Shown: positions 44,177 through 53,761 of the stretch, one piece after another
Layout: each line of letters opens with the position of its first letter
How positions within the stretch are numbered: the first letter of the stretch is position 1
Origin: Emcibacter sp.
GTDB taxonomy: Bacteria > Pseudomonadota > Alphaproteobacteria > Sphingomonadales > Emcibacteraceae
Assembly: GCA_021774785.1 (NCBI GenBank)
Contig: JAJFIQ010000019.1
Location: forward strand, 62,001 to 126,000
Length of the DNA: 64,000 bases
Direction: 5' to 3'
Notes under the pieces: model-generated
The model's input: the letters and a program-made list of their open reading frames with translations, nothing else
Told to the model about the DNA's origin: nothing
The model's database searches: none
Position numbers and translations under genes: made by a program

Positions 44177-46324
44177 TTGATCAGGCAATATGAATTAGTG
44201 GAACGGGTCAGGGAATATGATCCGGATACCAATGAAAATCTTTTGAACAGGGCCTATGTGTTTTCAATGAAAGTACATGGGAAGCAGACGCGAGCCAGTG
44301 GTGATCCGTATTTTTCCCATCCGCTGGAGGTGGCGGGCATTCTGACCAATATGAAAATGGATTGTGATACCATTGTCACGGCATTGCTCCATGATACCAT
44401 AGAGGACACCATTGCCACCCATGAACAGATAGAAGAATTATTTGGCGATAATATAGCCAAAATGGTCGATGGCGTGACCAAAATGTCAGAAATTACCTAT
44501 TCATCGGAAAGTGCCAAACAGGCGGAAAATTTCCGTAAATTCCTTTTGGCCATGTCACATGACATTAGGGTATTGCTGGTGAAACTGGCGGACAGACTTC
44601 ATAATATGCGAACGCTGTCCCATATTAAAAAGCCGGAAAAGCGCCTGCGTATTGCCCGGGAAACGCTGGATATCTATGCCCCTCTTGCCGAACGGATCGG
44701 TATGCAGGAAATCAAGGAAGAACTGGAAGCACTGGCTTTTCCCCATGTTTATCCAGAGGCATATGAATCGATCCTGAAACGCATGAACCAGATTCATGCC
44801 AACACAGAAGACATCAAAGACCGGGTTATTACGGAACTTGAACGTCTTCTTAATAAGGCTGGCATTGAGGCCGAGGTACTCGGTCGTGAAAAAAAGCTCT
44901 ATTCCATCTGGCGAAAAATGACTTACCGTCACGTAAGCCTGGATGATCAGGCAGATATCATTGCATTTCGGGTCATTGTTGATGATGCGGAAACCTGCTA
45001 TCGGGCGCTGGGAGTGGTTCATGAGAAATGGCAGGCCATTCCGGGGTTGATCAAGGATTATGTGTCCATGCCAAAGCCCAATGGTTACCGTTCAATCCAC
45101 ACAGCAGTACTTGGTCCACAGAAAAAACGCATAGAAATTCAGATCAGATCATCGGAAATGGATGCCATTGCGGAGCAGGGCGTTGCTGCTCACTGGCTCT
45201 ATAAACAGCATTCTTCTGATAAAGAAGGGGCACAGTATAAATGGCTTAAAGACCTGCTTGAAATTATGGAACATGCGGAAAGTCCGGATGAGTTTCTGGA
45301 GCATACCCGCCTTGCCATGTATCAGAATCAGGTATTTTGTTTCACCCCGAAAGGAAAGCTGGTCAACCTTCCCCAAGGATCAACGGTGGTTGATTTTGCT
45401 TATGCGGTTCATACGGATGTGGGTGACAGCTGTGTCGGGGGTAAGGTCAATGGTAATCCGGTTCAGTTGCGTACGCAGCTTGTCAATGGTGATCAGGTTG
45501 AAATCCTTCGGTCAAGGGCGCAACAGCCGTCCCCGAACTGGTTAAGCTTTGTTATTACGGGCAAGGCCAAGGCCGCTATCCGCCGTTTCATCAGTCACAA
45601 GAAAAAAGATGAATATCAGGCTTTGGGACAAACATTGCTGGAGCGCGCTTTTGCTCTGGAAAAGAGGGATTTGAACAATAAGGCTTTGAAACTTTGTGCT
45701 AAAAAAATGCGAATTCAATCCATAGCCGAAATCTATGAGATGGTTGGTAAAGGGGAATTGCCAGACCGGAAGGTATTGGAAACAATATACCCCGGCATTA
45801 AGTTGAATAATCACCATCCGCAAACAATTGCTAAAATGATCGATGTCAACAAAAACAGAAAGGGCGGAGACCATTCAATTCCCATTAAGGGCCTGACCCC
45901 CGGTCTTGCGGTTCATATGTCAGAATGTTGCCATCCGATCATGGGGGACCGGATTGTAGGTATTGTCACCACCGGCAAGGGCATTATGGTCCATACCATC
46001 GATTGTGAGGCATTGGATGTATATAGCGACACCCCAGAGTCCTGGTTGGACCTTTCATGGCTTGATATGGCAGATGAAAATTCTGTTTTTGTCAGCCGGG
46101 TGGAAGTCTTGTTGGAACATCAGCCGGGTGCTTTGGCTGCTGTGCTGAATGTCGTTGCCCAGGAAAAGGGAAATATAAGTAATATAAAATTTATTGAAAG
46201 GGCACCTGAATTGTTCAGGATTACCCTTGATATTGAAGTCAGAGATGTTAAACATCTCACTAGTATTATAACGGCCTTGCGCGTGAATGAGCAGGTCAGT
46301 TCTGTGGAACGGGATTTTAGTTAA
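44177..46324 (+). CDS. rsh: bifunctional (p)ppGpp synthetase/hydrolase (RelA/SpoT homologue)
   Basis: 715 residues; makes and degrades (p)ppGpp. HD hydrolase residues are H48, H72-D73 and E76-D77 (LLHDTIEDT), so hydrolase activity is expected. The synthetase domain has ADIIAFRVIVDD and GYRSIHTAVLG. Then follow the TGS domain (VFCFTPKGKLVNLPQGSTVVDFAYAVHTDVG), a Cys-rich region (HMSECCHPIMGDRIVGIV) and a C-terminal ACT domain. The start is TTG at 44177, as the frame has no upstream ATG. pyrE follows after 2 bp. Confidence 0.97.
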   Translation: MIRQYELVERVREYDPDTNENLLNRAYVFSMKVHGKQTRASGDPYFSHPLEVAGILTNMKMDCDTIVTALLHDTIEDTIATHEQIEELFGDNIAKMVDGVTKMSEITYSSESAKQAENFRKFLLAMSHDIRVLLVKLADRLHNMRTLSHIKKPEKRLRIARETLDIYAPLAERIGMQEIKEELEALAFPHVYPEAYESILKRMNQIHANTEDIKDRVITELERLLNKAGIEAEVLGREKKLYSIWRKMTYRHVSLDDQADIIAFRVIVDDAETCYRALGVVHEKWQAIPGLIKDYVSMPKPNGYRSIHTAVLGPQKKRIEIQIRSSEMDAIAEQGVAAHWLYKQHSSDKEGAQYKWLKDLLEIMEHAESPDEFLEHTRLAMYQNQVFCFTPKGKLVNLPQGSTVVDFAYAVHTDVGDSCVGGKVNGNPVQLRTQLVNGDQVEILRSRAQQPSPNWLSFVITGKAKAAIRRFISHKKKDEYQALGQTLLERAFALEKRDLNNKALKLCAKKMRIQSIAEIYEMVGKGELPDRKVLETIYPGIKLNNHHPQTIAKMIDVNKNRKGGDHSIPIKGLTPGLAVHMSECCHPIMGDRIVGIVTTGKGIMVHTIDCEALDVYSDTPESWLDLSWLDMADENSVFVSRVEVLLEHQPGALAAVLNVVAQEKGNISNIKFIERAPELFRITLDIEVRDVKHLTSIITALRVNEQVSSVERDFS

Positions 46325-46326
46325 TT

Positions 46327-46914
46327 ATGATGGATAGGCAAGAAGTTCTCCAATATTTCAGAGATGCAGATGCTTTGCTGGAAGGGCATTTTATCCTTTC
46401 GTCGGGTCTTCATGCGGCACGTTACCTTCAATGTGCACGGGTATTGATGGACCCACATGTTGCGGCAAAATTATGTAATAGTCTGGTTGACAAAATTATG
46501 ACAACTTTGGATGTAAAAATAGACCTCGTTGTATCGCCGGCTATGGGCGGAGTGGTTGTTGGTTATGAAATGGGTCGGCAACTGGGCGTTAAAGCCATAT
46601 TTACTGAAAGAGTTGATGGTGAACTGACATTGCGTCGGGGGTTTGAAATACCACAAGATGCGCGTATATTAATGGCTGAAGATATCGTTACGACCGGCTT
46701 GTCGTCACGGGAATGTATCAAGGTCATCAATGATTATGGTGGTAATGTTGTTGCCGCCAGTTGTTTGATTGACCGCAGTAATGGTGCCGCAGATGTCGGG
46801 GTGCCTCTGGTATCACTGGCTGGACTGGAAATACCGTCCTATAGCCCGGATGAACTGCCGCCAGAACTGGCACGGTTGCCAGCCATAAAACCAGGCAGTA
46901 GGGGATTAAAATAA
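46327..46914 (+). CDS. pyrE: orotate phosphoribosyltransferase
   Basis: 195 residues; makes orotidine monophosphate from orotate and PRPP. The PRPP-binding motif is ILMAEDIVTTGLSSREC; FILSSGLHAARYLQC near the N-terminus binds orotate. This is the bacterial sub-group with the ~190-residue length. ATGATG at 46327 offers two adjacent starts. It follows rsh by 2 bp and is followed by the DUF2062 gene after 37 bp. Confidence 0.95.
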   Translation: MMDRQEVLQYFRDADALLEGHFILSSGLHAARYLQCARVLMDPHVAAKLCNSLVDKIMTTLDVKIDLVVSPAMGGVVVGYEMGRQLGVKAIFTERVDGELTLRRGFEIPQDARILMAEDIVTTGLSSRECIKVINDYGGNVVAASCLIDRSNGAADVGVPLVSLAGLEIPSYSPDELPPELARLPAIKPGSRGLK

Positions 46915-46951
46915 GGTTCATCTTTGGTGGGCTGTAAAGAGGAATGAAGAA

Positions 46952-47557
46952 CTGTTTAGGCGTCGCAAAAAAAAGCATGTACTAGCCGCAGCCCGAGAAT
47001 ATTTCTGGCCTTCTGCCGGTTGGGGGCGGGCGCTGAGCTATTTGAGGCATCGGCTGGCACGTATTCCGGGCACACCCTATGCCATTGCGGCAGGTTTTGC
47101 ATGTGGTGCGGCAGTTTCTTTCACCCCATTTATCGGGCTTCATTTCCTGTTGGCGGCGTTGCTTGCATGGATTATAGGGGCTAATATTTTCACTTCTGCC
47201 ATGGGAACTATCATTGGCAATCCCTGGACCTTTCCTGTTATTTTGCCCGCCACATATTATGTGGGCTGCTGGCTGCTTGGTATGCCGGGTACGGACGATT
47301 TTCTGGCGCAGATTAATGATACGCTAGGCCGATATAGTTTGGCGGAAATCTTGACATCCCCTATGGCGACATTGGGGCCATTTTTAAAGTCTACATTATT
47401 GCCCATGTTTATTGGCGGATTGCTTGTAGGGTCGATAATCTGGATTATATTATTCTGGGCACTGGAGAAGCTGGTTCGGGAATATAAACACAAACGGTTT
47501 GTCAAACGCAGCAAAACCGCCAAAATAAAACGGGAGATAAGCGAGGATGGCAATTAA
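46952..47557 (+). CDS. DUF2062 membrane protein, probable CTG start
   Basis: The frame is open well upstream of its first TTG (47042), and the upstream residues LFRRRKKHVLAAAREYFWP and GWGRALSYLRHRLARIPG match the usual DUF2062 N-terminus. The only start with a ribosome-binding site is CTG at 46952 (AGAGGA 46938-46943), giving 201 residues. TTG 47042 would cut off the conserved part. The core GFACGAAVSFTPFIGLHF and three or four membrane helices follow, then a basic tail. It overlaps pdxJ by 11 bp. Function unknown; the family often sits in this alphaproteobacterial block. Confidence 0.78.
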   Translation: MFRRRKKKHVLAAAREYFWPSAGWGRALSYLRHRLARIPGTPYAIAAGFACGAAVSFTPFIGLHFLLAALLAWIIGANIFTSAMGTIIGNPWTFPVILPATYYVGCWLLGMPGTDDFLAQINDTLGRYSLAEILTSPMATLGPFLKSTLLPMFIGGLLVGSIIWIILFWALEKLVREYKHKRFVKRSKTAKIKREISEDGN

Positions 47558-48281
47558 TATAATTCGATTAGGCGTCAATATTGATCATGTGGCCACTATT
47601 CGTAATGCCCGTGGTGGCCTTCATCCCGACCCTGTAAAGGCAGCCCTTCTTGCGGAGGAGGCTGGCGCAGATGGTATTACGGCCCACCTGCGGGAGGATA
47701 GACGTCATATTTCCGACCGTGACATTGACCGGCTAATGGCAAGCCTTACGGTACCGCTTAACCTAGAGATGGCGGCGACAGAGGAAATGCTCGGTATTGC
47801 CTTAAGTCATAAACCTGCCTCGGCCTGTATCGTGCCAGAAAAACGTCAGGAACTGACTACGGAAGGCGGGTTGGATGTTGTGGGGGGGTATGATCATCTG
47901 GTATCTTTCGTTCAGAGGTTGAGGGATGCAAATATCAGTGTCAGCCTGTTCATAGACCCGAATGAGCAACAGGTCAGGGCTGCAAAGAAAATTGGGGCTG
48001 ATAAAGTGGAACTTCATACCGGAACCTATGTGGAAAAGACGGGTGCAGCCCGCGCGGCTGAACTGGACAGGCTTAGAAAGGGGGCAGAGCTGTGCGAAAG
48101 TCTGGACATGGAAGTTCATGCGGGGCATGGGCTCACTTATGATACGGTTGTGGATATCGCCGCGATTCCCCAGTTTACAGAATTTAACATTGGTCATTTC
48201 CTGATCGGGGAAGCAATTTTTATTGGACTTGTGGACAGCATTCAGAAAATGAAAGACCTCATGGATAAGGGGCGGGCCTGA
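47547..48281 (+). CDS. pdxJ: pyridoxine 5'-phosphate synthase
   Basis: 244 residues; condenses 1-deoxyxylulose 5-phosphate and 3-amino-2-oxopropyl phosphate, the last step of de novo vitamin B6 synthesis. TIM-barrel motifs: GVNIDHVATIRNARGG, DGITAHLREDRRHI, and EVHAGHGLTYDTV, with the GHFLIGEAIF phosphate loop. It overlaps the DUF2062 gene by 11 bp and shares one base with acpS (TGATG), so all three are translationally coupled. Confidence 0.97.
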   Translation: MAINIIRLGVNIDHVATIRNARGGLHPDPVKAALLAEEAGADGITAHLREDRRHISDRDIDRLMASLTVPLNLEMAATEEMLGIALSHKPASACIVPEKRQELTTEGGLDVVGGYDHLVSFVQRLRDANISVSLFIDPNEQQVRAAKKIGADKVELHTGTYVEKTGAARAAELDRLRKGAELCESLDMEVHAGHGLTYDTVVDIAAIPQFTEFNIGHFLIGEAIFIGLVDSIQKMKDLMDKGRA

Positions 48282-48700
48282 TGCGGGTGATTGGCCTTGG
48301 TAATGATTTGGTAAATATTGATCGCATTGATCGGTCGGTCACTAAATTCGGCCAGCGGTTCATAGACCGGATATTCACCATAGTGGAGCAGGAATATTGC
48401 AATGGTAAAGCCGCGCGCGTATCAAATTATGCCAAACGTTTTGCCGCCAAGGAGGCCTGCGCGAAAGCCTTAGGGACAGGGTTTGCCAAGGGTGTGTTTT
48501 GGCGCGACGTAGGCGTGGTGCGGAATGTGCATGGCAAACCGACGATACAGTTGACGGGCGGTGCTTTGTTGCGACTGCAGGAAATAACACCGGAGGGCAT
48601 GTTTGCTCAGGTTGATCTTACCCTGACCGATGACCATCCGTGGGCACAGGCGATTGTCCTAATTACCGCAATTCAACCACATTTGGTTGATAACTCTTGA
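48281..48700 (+). CDS. acpS: holo-acyl-carrier-protein synthase
   Basis: 139 residues; transfers phosphopantetheine from CoA to ACP Ser. The Mg ligand Asp is in GLGNDLVNIDRI and the Glu in KRFAAKEACAKALGTG. The ATG overlaps the pdxJ stop by one base. Its substrates would include the dedicated ACP of the sphingolipid locus as well as the main ACP. Confidence 0.96.
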   Translation: MRVIGLGNDLVNIDRIDRSVTKFGQRFIDRIFTIVEQEYCNGKAARVSNYAKRFAAKEACAKALGTGFAKGVFWRDVGVVRNVHGKPTIQLTGGALLRLQEITPEGMFAQVDLTLTDDHPWAQAIVLITAIQPHLVDNS

Positions 48701-48757
48701 AAATTACCTTATTTATTACTTTGATTGTTGAACTTACAGGGATAGTGAACGGAATAA

Positions 48758-49543
48758 ATGTCTGAAATAAAAGCCGAAGAAATGGCCCAAAATACGCGTG
48801 TTGAGGAAAAGAAGGAAGAAAGTTGGTTTAGTGTTTTGATCTGGGCTTTGCTGATTGCCCTTGTATTCAGGACATTTTTGTATCAACCCTTTAAAATTCC
48901 TTCCAAATCTATGATGGATAACCTGTTGGTGGGGGACTATCTGCTGGTATCAAAAATGGCTTATGGCTATAGCCATCATTCATTTCCTTTCAGTCCAAAT
49001 CTATTCACAGGCCGCATATTTGAAAGTCCCGTTGAGCGGGGCGAAGTCGTGGTTTTCAGATTGCCGCGAGAGCCTGATATCTATTATATCAAACGTATTG
49101 TTGGCCTTCCCGGTGACACTATTCAGATGAAAAAAAGCCGCCTTTACCTGAATGGCTCTATTGTTCCACGGGAACAGGTTGGTGATTTTAAGATAATGAA
49201 TGAATATGGGCGCGAAGAAACTTATCCTAAATACAGGGAAACTTTGCCGGGCGGTAAGTCTTATATGACACTTGATGATGGATGGTTTCCCGGTGGCCCT
49301 TCCGATGACACGGATGTATTTCTGGTTCCGAAAGGACATTATTTCGCCATGGGTGATAACCGGGATCATTCAAAGGATAGCCGTTGGAAAAAAAGTGATG
49401 GTGTGGGTTACGTGCCGTTTGAAAATATTGTTGGTCGGGCGGAAGTAATATGGGTTTCCTTTAATGATAATGCCCGCTTGTGGGAGTTTTGGAAATGGTT
49501 CCCGAAACAACGTCGCGAACGTATGTTCACAGGCATTAATTAA
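48758..49543 (+). CDS. lepB: signal peptidase I
   Basis: 261 residues; cleaves signal peptides at the inner membrane. One N-terminal membrane segment (WFSVLIWALLIALVFRTF, 23-40) then the catalytic domain with Ser51 in IPSKSMMDNL and the general-base Lys112 in IYYIKRIVGLPGD, plus the GDNRDHSKDSR box. The stop shares a base with the rnc start. Most alphaproteobacterial lepB genes lie in this acpS-lepB-rnc-era order. Confidence 0.97.
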   Translation: MSEIKAEEMAQNTRVEEKKEESWFSVLIWALLIALVFRTFLYQPFKIPSKSMMDNLLVGDYLLVSKMAYGYSHHSFPFSPNLFTGRIFESPVERGEVVVFRLPREPDIYYIKRIVGLPGDTIQMKKSRLYLNGSIVPREQVGDFKIMNEYGREETYPKYRETLPGGKSYMTLDDGWFPGGPSDDTDVFLVPKGHYFAMGDNRDHSKDSRWKKSDGVGYVPFENIVGRAEVIWVSFNDNARLWEFWKWFPKQRRERMFTGIN

Positions 49544-50238
49544 TGCCAGAACTACTACCAAAATCAGGGGGGCAGTATAGTGACCTATATAGGGTTCTTG
49601 GTTATGCCTTCAAAGATGCTTCTCTGTTGCGGGAAGCACTGACACACCCCAGCCTGGAAGGCGGAAAGCAATATCAACGACTTGAATTTGTTGGCGACCG
49701 TGTGGTGGGGCTGGTCATTGCAGAATGGCTGTTTGAAAAATATCCGGACGCGGATGAGGGTGGCATGGCCAGCCGCCATACCAATATGGTTCGTAAAGAA
49801 ACATTGGCAGAAGTTGCTCTTGTGATGAAATTGTCAAATTTCATACATATGGCGAAAAGTACGGAAGACAATGGTGGGCGTGAAAAGCCCACAATACTTG
49901 CCGATGTCTGTGAAGCGGTCATAGGCGCGGTGAGTCAGGATGGTGGATATGAAGCGGCCCGCACGCTGGTTCGCAGATTCTGGAAGCATTATATATCACA
50001 GGAAGCCATTGGCAAACGCGACGCGAAAACAAGACTTCAGGAATGGGTGCAGGCGCGCCATATGCCAACACCGAAATATGTGGTTATCGACCGCACAGGC
50101 CCGGCCCATGAACCTTTTTTCACCATAGAGGCGCGGGTAAAGGATATGGAGCCGAGAATTGGCAAGGGACATTCTAAACGGGAAGCGGAACAGGATGCCG
50201 CATCAAGAGTTCTGAACCGCTTAGAGAAAAATATATAA
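49543..50238 (+). CDS. rnc: ribonuclease III
   Basis: 231 residues; cuts double-stranded RNA in rRNA and mRNA processing. The catalytic signature RLEFVGDRVVGLVIAEWLF (usual form RLEFLGDAVL) contains the Glu and Asp metal ligands, and the second acidic set is in DVCEAVIGAVSQDGG. A C-terminal double-stranded RNA-binding domain ends GKGHSKREAEQDAASRVL. Coupled to lepB by a one-base overlap (TAATG); era follows after 11 bp. Confidence 0.96.
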   Translation: MPELLPKSGGQYSDLYRVLGYAFKDASLLREALTHPSLEGGKQYQRLEFVGDRVVGLVIAEWLFEKYPDADEGGMASRHTNMVRKETLAEVALVMKLSNFIHMAKSTEDNGGREKPTILADVCEAVIGAVSQDGGYEAARTLVRRFWKHYISQEAIGKRDAKTRLQEWVQARHMPTPKYVVIDRTGPAHEPFFTIEARVKDMEPRIGKGHSKREAEQDAASRVLNRLEKNI

Positions 50239-50249
50239 AGTAGAATGAC

Positions 50250-51152
50250 ATGACAAAAAACAAAAGCCGTTGTGGTTTCGTAGCCCTGTTGGGAGCGCCA
50301 AATGCGGGCAAATCAACTCTGATGAATGCGTTGGTTGGCAGCAAAATTTCTATTGTTACCCATAAAGTGCAGACGACCCGAACACGATTTGTAGGTATAG
50401 CTCTCCATGAAAAAAGTCAGATGATTTTTGTAGATACGCCGGGTATTTTCGAGCCAAAAAAACGGCTTGAAAGGGCAATGGTCTCTGCGGCATGGGCCGG
50501 GGCGGGTGACGCGGATGTGATAGTGTTGCTGGTGGATGCGGAGCGGCGTATTGATGATAATACGCGCCGCATTATTGAGGGTTTAAAAGAGGCGGGCAAA
50601 AAAGCAATTCTGGCGATCAATAAAATCGATACTATCCGGCGGGACAGTCTCCTCAGTCTGACGCAGGAATTGAATGAGGCTGCTGACTTCAGCGAAACCC
50701 TGTTGATTTCCGCACTCAAAGGTGACGGATTGGAAGACCTGAAGGATGTTATCACGGGCTGTCTGCCGGAAGGGCCGTGGTTGTATCCGGAAGACCAGAT
50801 GACCGATATAACCGAGCGTATGCTGGCCGCAGAAGTAACGCGGGAAAAATTCTTCCTCCGTTTGCATCAGGAACTCCCCTATGCGGCAACAGTTGAGACA
50901 GAAAGCTGGCAGGAGAAAAAAGACGGCAGTGTTCGTATAGAACAGGTTATCTATGTGGAGCGGGACACCCAAAAGGCCATCGTCATTGGCAAGGGTGGGC
51001 GTAGCCTGAAAGAAATTGGGAAAATGGCGCGCGAAGAGCTGGAAGAGATGCTTGATCGCCGCGTTCATCTGTTTATTTTTGTCAAGGTCAGAAAAAACTG
51101 GTCTGATGATAAAGAACGCTACGAGAACATGGGGCTTGACTGGGTCGAGTAA
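50250..51152 (+). CDS. era: GTPase Era
   Basis: 300 residues; assists 16S rRNA 3'-end maturation and 30S assembly. G1 GAPNAGKST, G3 DTPG and G4 NKID are in place, and the C-terminal KH domain has VIGKGGRSLKEIGKMAREEL. It ends the lepB-rnc-era operon. The usual next gene recO is absent; a 342-bp stretch with no recognisable gene follows. Confidence 0.98.
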   Translation: MTKNKSRCGFVALLGAPNAGKSTLMNALVGSKISIVTHKVQTTRTRFVGIALHEKSQMIFVDTPGIFEPKKRLERAMVSAAWAGAGDADVIVLLVDAERRIDDNTRRIIEGLKEAGKKAILAINKIDTIRRDSLLSLTQELNEAADFSETLLISALKGDGLEDLKDVITGCLPEGPWLYPEDQMTDITERMLAAEVTREKFFLRLHQELPYAATVETESWQEKKDGSVRIEQVIYVERDTQKAIVIGKGGRSLKEIGKMAREELEEMLDRRVHLFIFVKVRKNWSDDKERYENMGLDWVE

Positions 51153-51494
51153 AGTTAAAGTGATTTGAAGGTGTGTTCTGAAAAGCTATTATCAGGCGGG
51201 CAATGTATTGCTGAGGTAGAGTTTTGGCTATTGGTAAAATCATGAAACTCTCAACTTACTTTGCTCCCCATATTGCTTGCGATGCTTTTGTACTTGGTGT
51301 TTTTTTGACGGTTTACCGATAGTGTAACTTTCGTCTCGCAAAAATGTGAAACTGGAACATGTGACAAGACCATTCAAGGCCGGAGTGCTTATATTTTGAT
51401 GTCCATTTCTCTGTTGCTGGTCTGATTAGCTCTGGTTTTTCCGGTCATGCAAGAGTAACGGGCGGCGTGGTTATCCATCAAAGGTGAATGATAA
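51153..51494. other. intergenic region with no recognisable gene
   Basis: No frame on either strand gives a convincing protein, and I see no clear terminator for era. An ATG at 51241 opens a 26-codon frame only. The region may hold the promoter for the GDCC gene at 51495. Confidence 0.5.
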
Positions 51495-51719
51495 TTGAAT
51501 AGTGACGTAAAAGTAGTTCTGGAATCAACGCTGACATGTCCTGACTGTGGGCATAAGGCGATGGAAATAATGCCGACAAATGCCTGTCAGTATTTTTACA
51601 GCTGTATTCGTTGTAAGAAGCTCCTTAAACCATTGGCTGGAGATTGTTGCGTTTTTTGCTCTTATGGCGATGTTCCCTGTCCACCCATTCAGTTGGATGA
51701 CAGAGAATGTTGTCGTTAA
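51495..51719 (+). CDS. small GDCCVxxC-type cysteine-rich protein
   Basis: 74 residues from TTG 51495 (AAGGTG at 51481-51486, 8 nt upstream). Cys motifs: LTCPDCGHK at 15-23 and FYSCIRCKK, a zinc-ribbon-like pair, then GDCCVFCSYGDVPCPP, the diagnostic block of a family that includes selenoproteins. Here all positions are Cys, not UGA. The family is often near metal- or thiol-related regulators, but nothing of that kind is adjacent here. Likely binds metal; role unknown. Confidence 0.75.
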   Translation: MNSDVKVVLESTLTCPDCGHKAMEIMPTNACQYFYSCIRCKKLLKPLAGDCCVFCSYGDVPCPPIQLDDRECCR

Positions 51720-51726
51720 GTTCTGT

Positions 51727-51894
51727 TTATTTGCTATCAGCCAGTTTTTTAATTTGCCTGGCTGCTTCGATAAATTCTTTGTCAGCCTCACTTGCACGGG
51801 CCGCTGCAATGGCTGTGTTGAGTGCCAGAAGGCTTTTTAATTCCTTAGGAGTTTCTTGAACTTGTAAGTCTTGAGCTGTGCCACGATTACGCAT
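51727..51894 (-). CDS. small 55-residue hypothetical protein
   Basis: An ATG at 51894 with GAGG 8 nt upstream starts a 55-residue frame: MRNRGTAQDLQVQETPKELK, an Ala-rich helix (LALNTAIAAARASEADKEF) and a basic end QIKKLADSK. Composition and ribosome-binding site make it credible. It is convergent with the GDCC gene and downstream of the Lrp gene in the same direction (61-bp gap). No family recognised. Confidence 0.55.
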   Translation of the reverse strand: MRNRGTAQDLQVQETPKELKSLLALNTAIAAARASEADKEFIEAARQIKKLADSK

Positions 51895-51955
51895 GTCTAA
51901 ATCCTCTATTTGCTTTTTCCCTCAAGAATGATGACGGCTCAATATAAATAAATCG

Positions 51956-52444
51956 TTAACCTTTGCGGAATGGTATGGAAGTTTTTTTTGTGACCGTCCG
52001 TAAAGAAAAATTTGATTTGATTTGAGACACGCCGGGCAGGGCGGTTAGCACGTCCATATGCAGTCGTTCATAGTCCGAGGCATCGGAAACAACCACCCGA
52101 AGCAGATAATCTGCATCCCCGCTCATCAGATAACATTCCATGATTTGCGGACATTTACGAACTTTCTTTTCAAATTCCGCCAGCTTTTCCTTGGTTTGTT
52201 TTTCTACCGTGATCTGGACGAAGACATCATCCGGCAGCCCAGCGGCTGTTTGTTGAACCAGAGCAACATAGCCATCAATGACGCCGATTTGCTCAAGTGA
52301 TTTTACCCGGCGAAGACAGGCCGAGGGTGATAATCCTACCCGATCTGCAAGGTCATTATTGCTGATTCGACCATTAGTCTGTAGCGAATCAAGTATAGCA
52401 TGATCGATCTTGTCAAAGCTAATATTTAGAAATTTATGTCTCAT
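51956..52444 (-). CDS. Lrp/AsnC-family transcriptional regulator
   Basis: 162 residues from the ATG at 52444 (MRHKFLNISFDK). The N-terminal helix-turn-helix is NDLADRVGLSPSACLRRVKSLEQIGVI; the C-terminal RAM/AsnC ligand-binding domain includes CYLMSGDADYLLRVVV. It is divergent from the alanine dehydrogenase gene with about 130 bp between, the usual arrangement for an activator of ald responding to alanine or leucine. Confidence 0.93.
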   Translation of the reverse strand: MRHKFLNISFDKIDHAILDSLQTNGRISNNDLADRVGLSPSACLRRVKSLEQIGVIDGYVALVQQTAAGLPDDVFVQITVEKQTKEKLAEFEKKVRKCPQIMECYLMSGDADYLLRVVVSDASDYERLHMDVLTALPGVSQIKSNFSLRTVTKKTSIPFRKG

Positions 52445-52572
52445 AAGTGTATATTTACACAATATAATGCGAACTATCAAGTATTTTGCGCCTACCTTTG
52501 CAAGAATATTTTTTGAAAGTTTTGCTATAATCAGAATAGAAACTGATCCCTATTTTAACGAAAGATTTAAAG

Positions 52573-53679
52573 ATGATTGTCGGTGTCCCAAAAGAAATCA
52601 AAATTCATGAATACCGTGTTGGCCTTACCCCCGCCAGTGCATCTGAATTTGTCCGCAACGGACATAATGTCATCGTGGAAACCGGTGCCGGAGCAGGTAT
52701 CGGCTTTTCTGACGATGATTACCGCGCAATAGGTGCGGAAATCATCGCCACGGCAAGTCAGGTTTTTGCACAGGCTGAAATGATTGTGAAGGTAAAAGAA
52801 CCGCAGTTGCCCGAATGTGAAATGCTGACTGAAAATCATCTGCTATATACATATCTTCATCTGGCGGCGGATCCGGCACAGACCGATGCGCTATTGAAAT
52901 CGGGCTGTACGGCTATTGCCTATGAAACCGTGACCAATGATGTAGGTGGCCTGCCCCTGCTTGCGCCCATGAGTGAGGTTGCTGGACGTATGTCCATTCA
53001 GGCTGGTGCTCATGCCTTGGAAAAAGCGAAAGGGGGGCGCGGTATTCTTTTGGGCGGTGTTCCCGGTGTGGCTCCGGGCAAGGTGGTCGTTATAGGCGGC
53101 GGTGTTGCGGGCATGAATGCAGCGGAAATGGCTGTGGGCCTTGGTGCAGATGTGAGCATTTTTGACCGTAATATTGATGTGTTGAGAAAACTTGATAACC
53201 GTTTCCGGGGCACTGTCAAAACACGTTATTCCACGGGCCATGAACTGGAAGAGGCCGTATTGGAGGCTGATCTGGTGATCGGTGCGGTATTGGTGGCAGG
53301 GGCGGCGGCCCCTAAGTTGGTGTCGGCTAATATGGTCCGGGGCATGAAGGAAGGGGCAGTGCTGGTGGATATTGCTATTGATCAAGGCGGTTGTTTTGAA
53401 AATTCCCGCCCCACAACCCATGCCGATCCCACCTTTATCATTGATGGCGTGGTCTATTATTGCGTGGCTAATATGCCCGGTGCCGTTGCACGTACGTCAA
53501 CTTTCGCTTTGAATAACGCTACTCTACCCTTCGGTTTGGCGCTGGCCAATAAAGGCTGGAAGCAGGCTTGCCGGGATGATGCCCACTTGGCGTACGGTGT
53601 TAATGTTTCCGGCGGATTTGTAACTTATGAAGCGGTCGCTAAAGACCTTGGCCATGAGTATCACCCTCTGGATATCTAA
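52573..53679 (+). CDS. ald: alanine dehydrogenase
   Basis: 368 residues; interconverts alanine and pyruvate with NAD. Motifs: [18 protein letters not shown] at the N-terminus, [21 protein letters not shown] for the NAD-binding Rossmann fold, the catalytic Lys in VKVKEPQ and His in YLHLAAD. It is divergent from the Lrp gene, and together they form the standard alanine utilisation pair. Confidence 0.97.
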   Translation: MIVGVPKEIKIHEYRVGLTPASASEFVRNGHNVIVETGAGAGIGFSDDDYRAIGAEIIATASQVFAQAEMIVKVKEPQLPECEMLTENHLLYTYLHLAADPAQTDALLKSGCTAIAYETVTNDVGGLPLLAPMSEVAGRMSIQAGAHALEKAKGGRGILLGGVPGVAPGKVVVIGGGVAGMNAAEMAVGLGADVSIFDRNIDVLRKLDNRFRGTVKTRYSTGHELEEAVLEADLVIGAVLVAGAAAPKLVSANMVRGMKEGAVLVDIAIDQGGCFENSRPTTHADPTFIIDGVVYYCVANMPGAVARTSTFALNNATLPFGLALANKGWKQACRDDAHLAYGVNVSGGFVTYEAVAKDLGHEYHPLDI

Positions 53680-53761
53680 AGCATAATCGAACTTAAATAA
53701 AAACCTTCCTTCTGTAAAAAGATGGGAGTTTTTTTAGTTTCTGCTTGACTCTTTGTATGAA

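Noticed and set aside
51241-51450. Small mercury- or metal-transport remnant upstream of the GDCC gene
   Set aside because: Short open frames in this stretch carry a few Cys, but none has a ribosome-binding site, adequate length or a recognisable domain.
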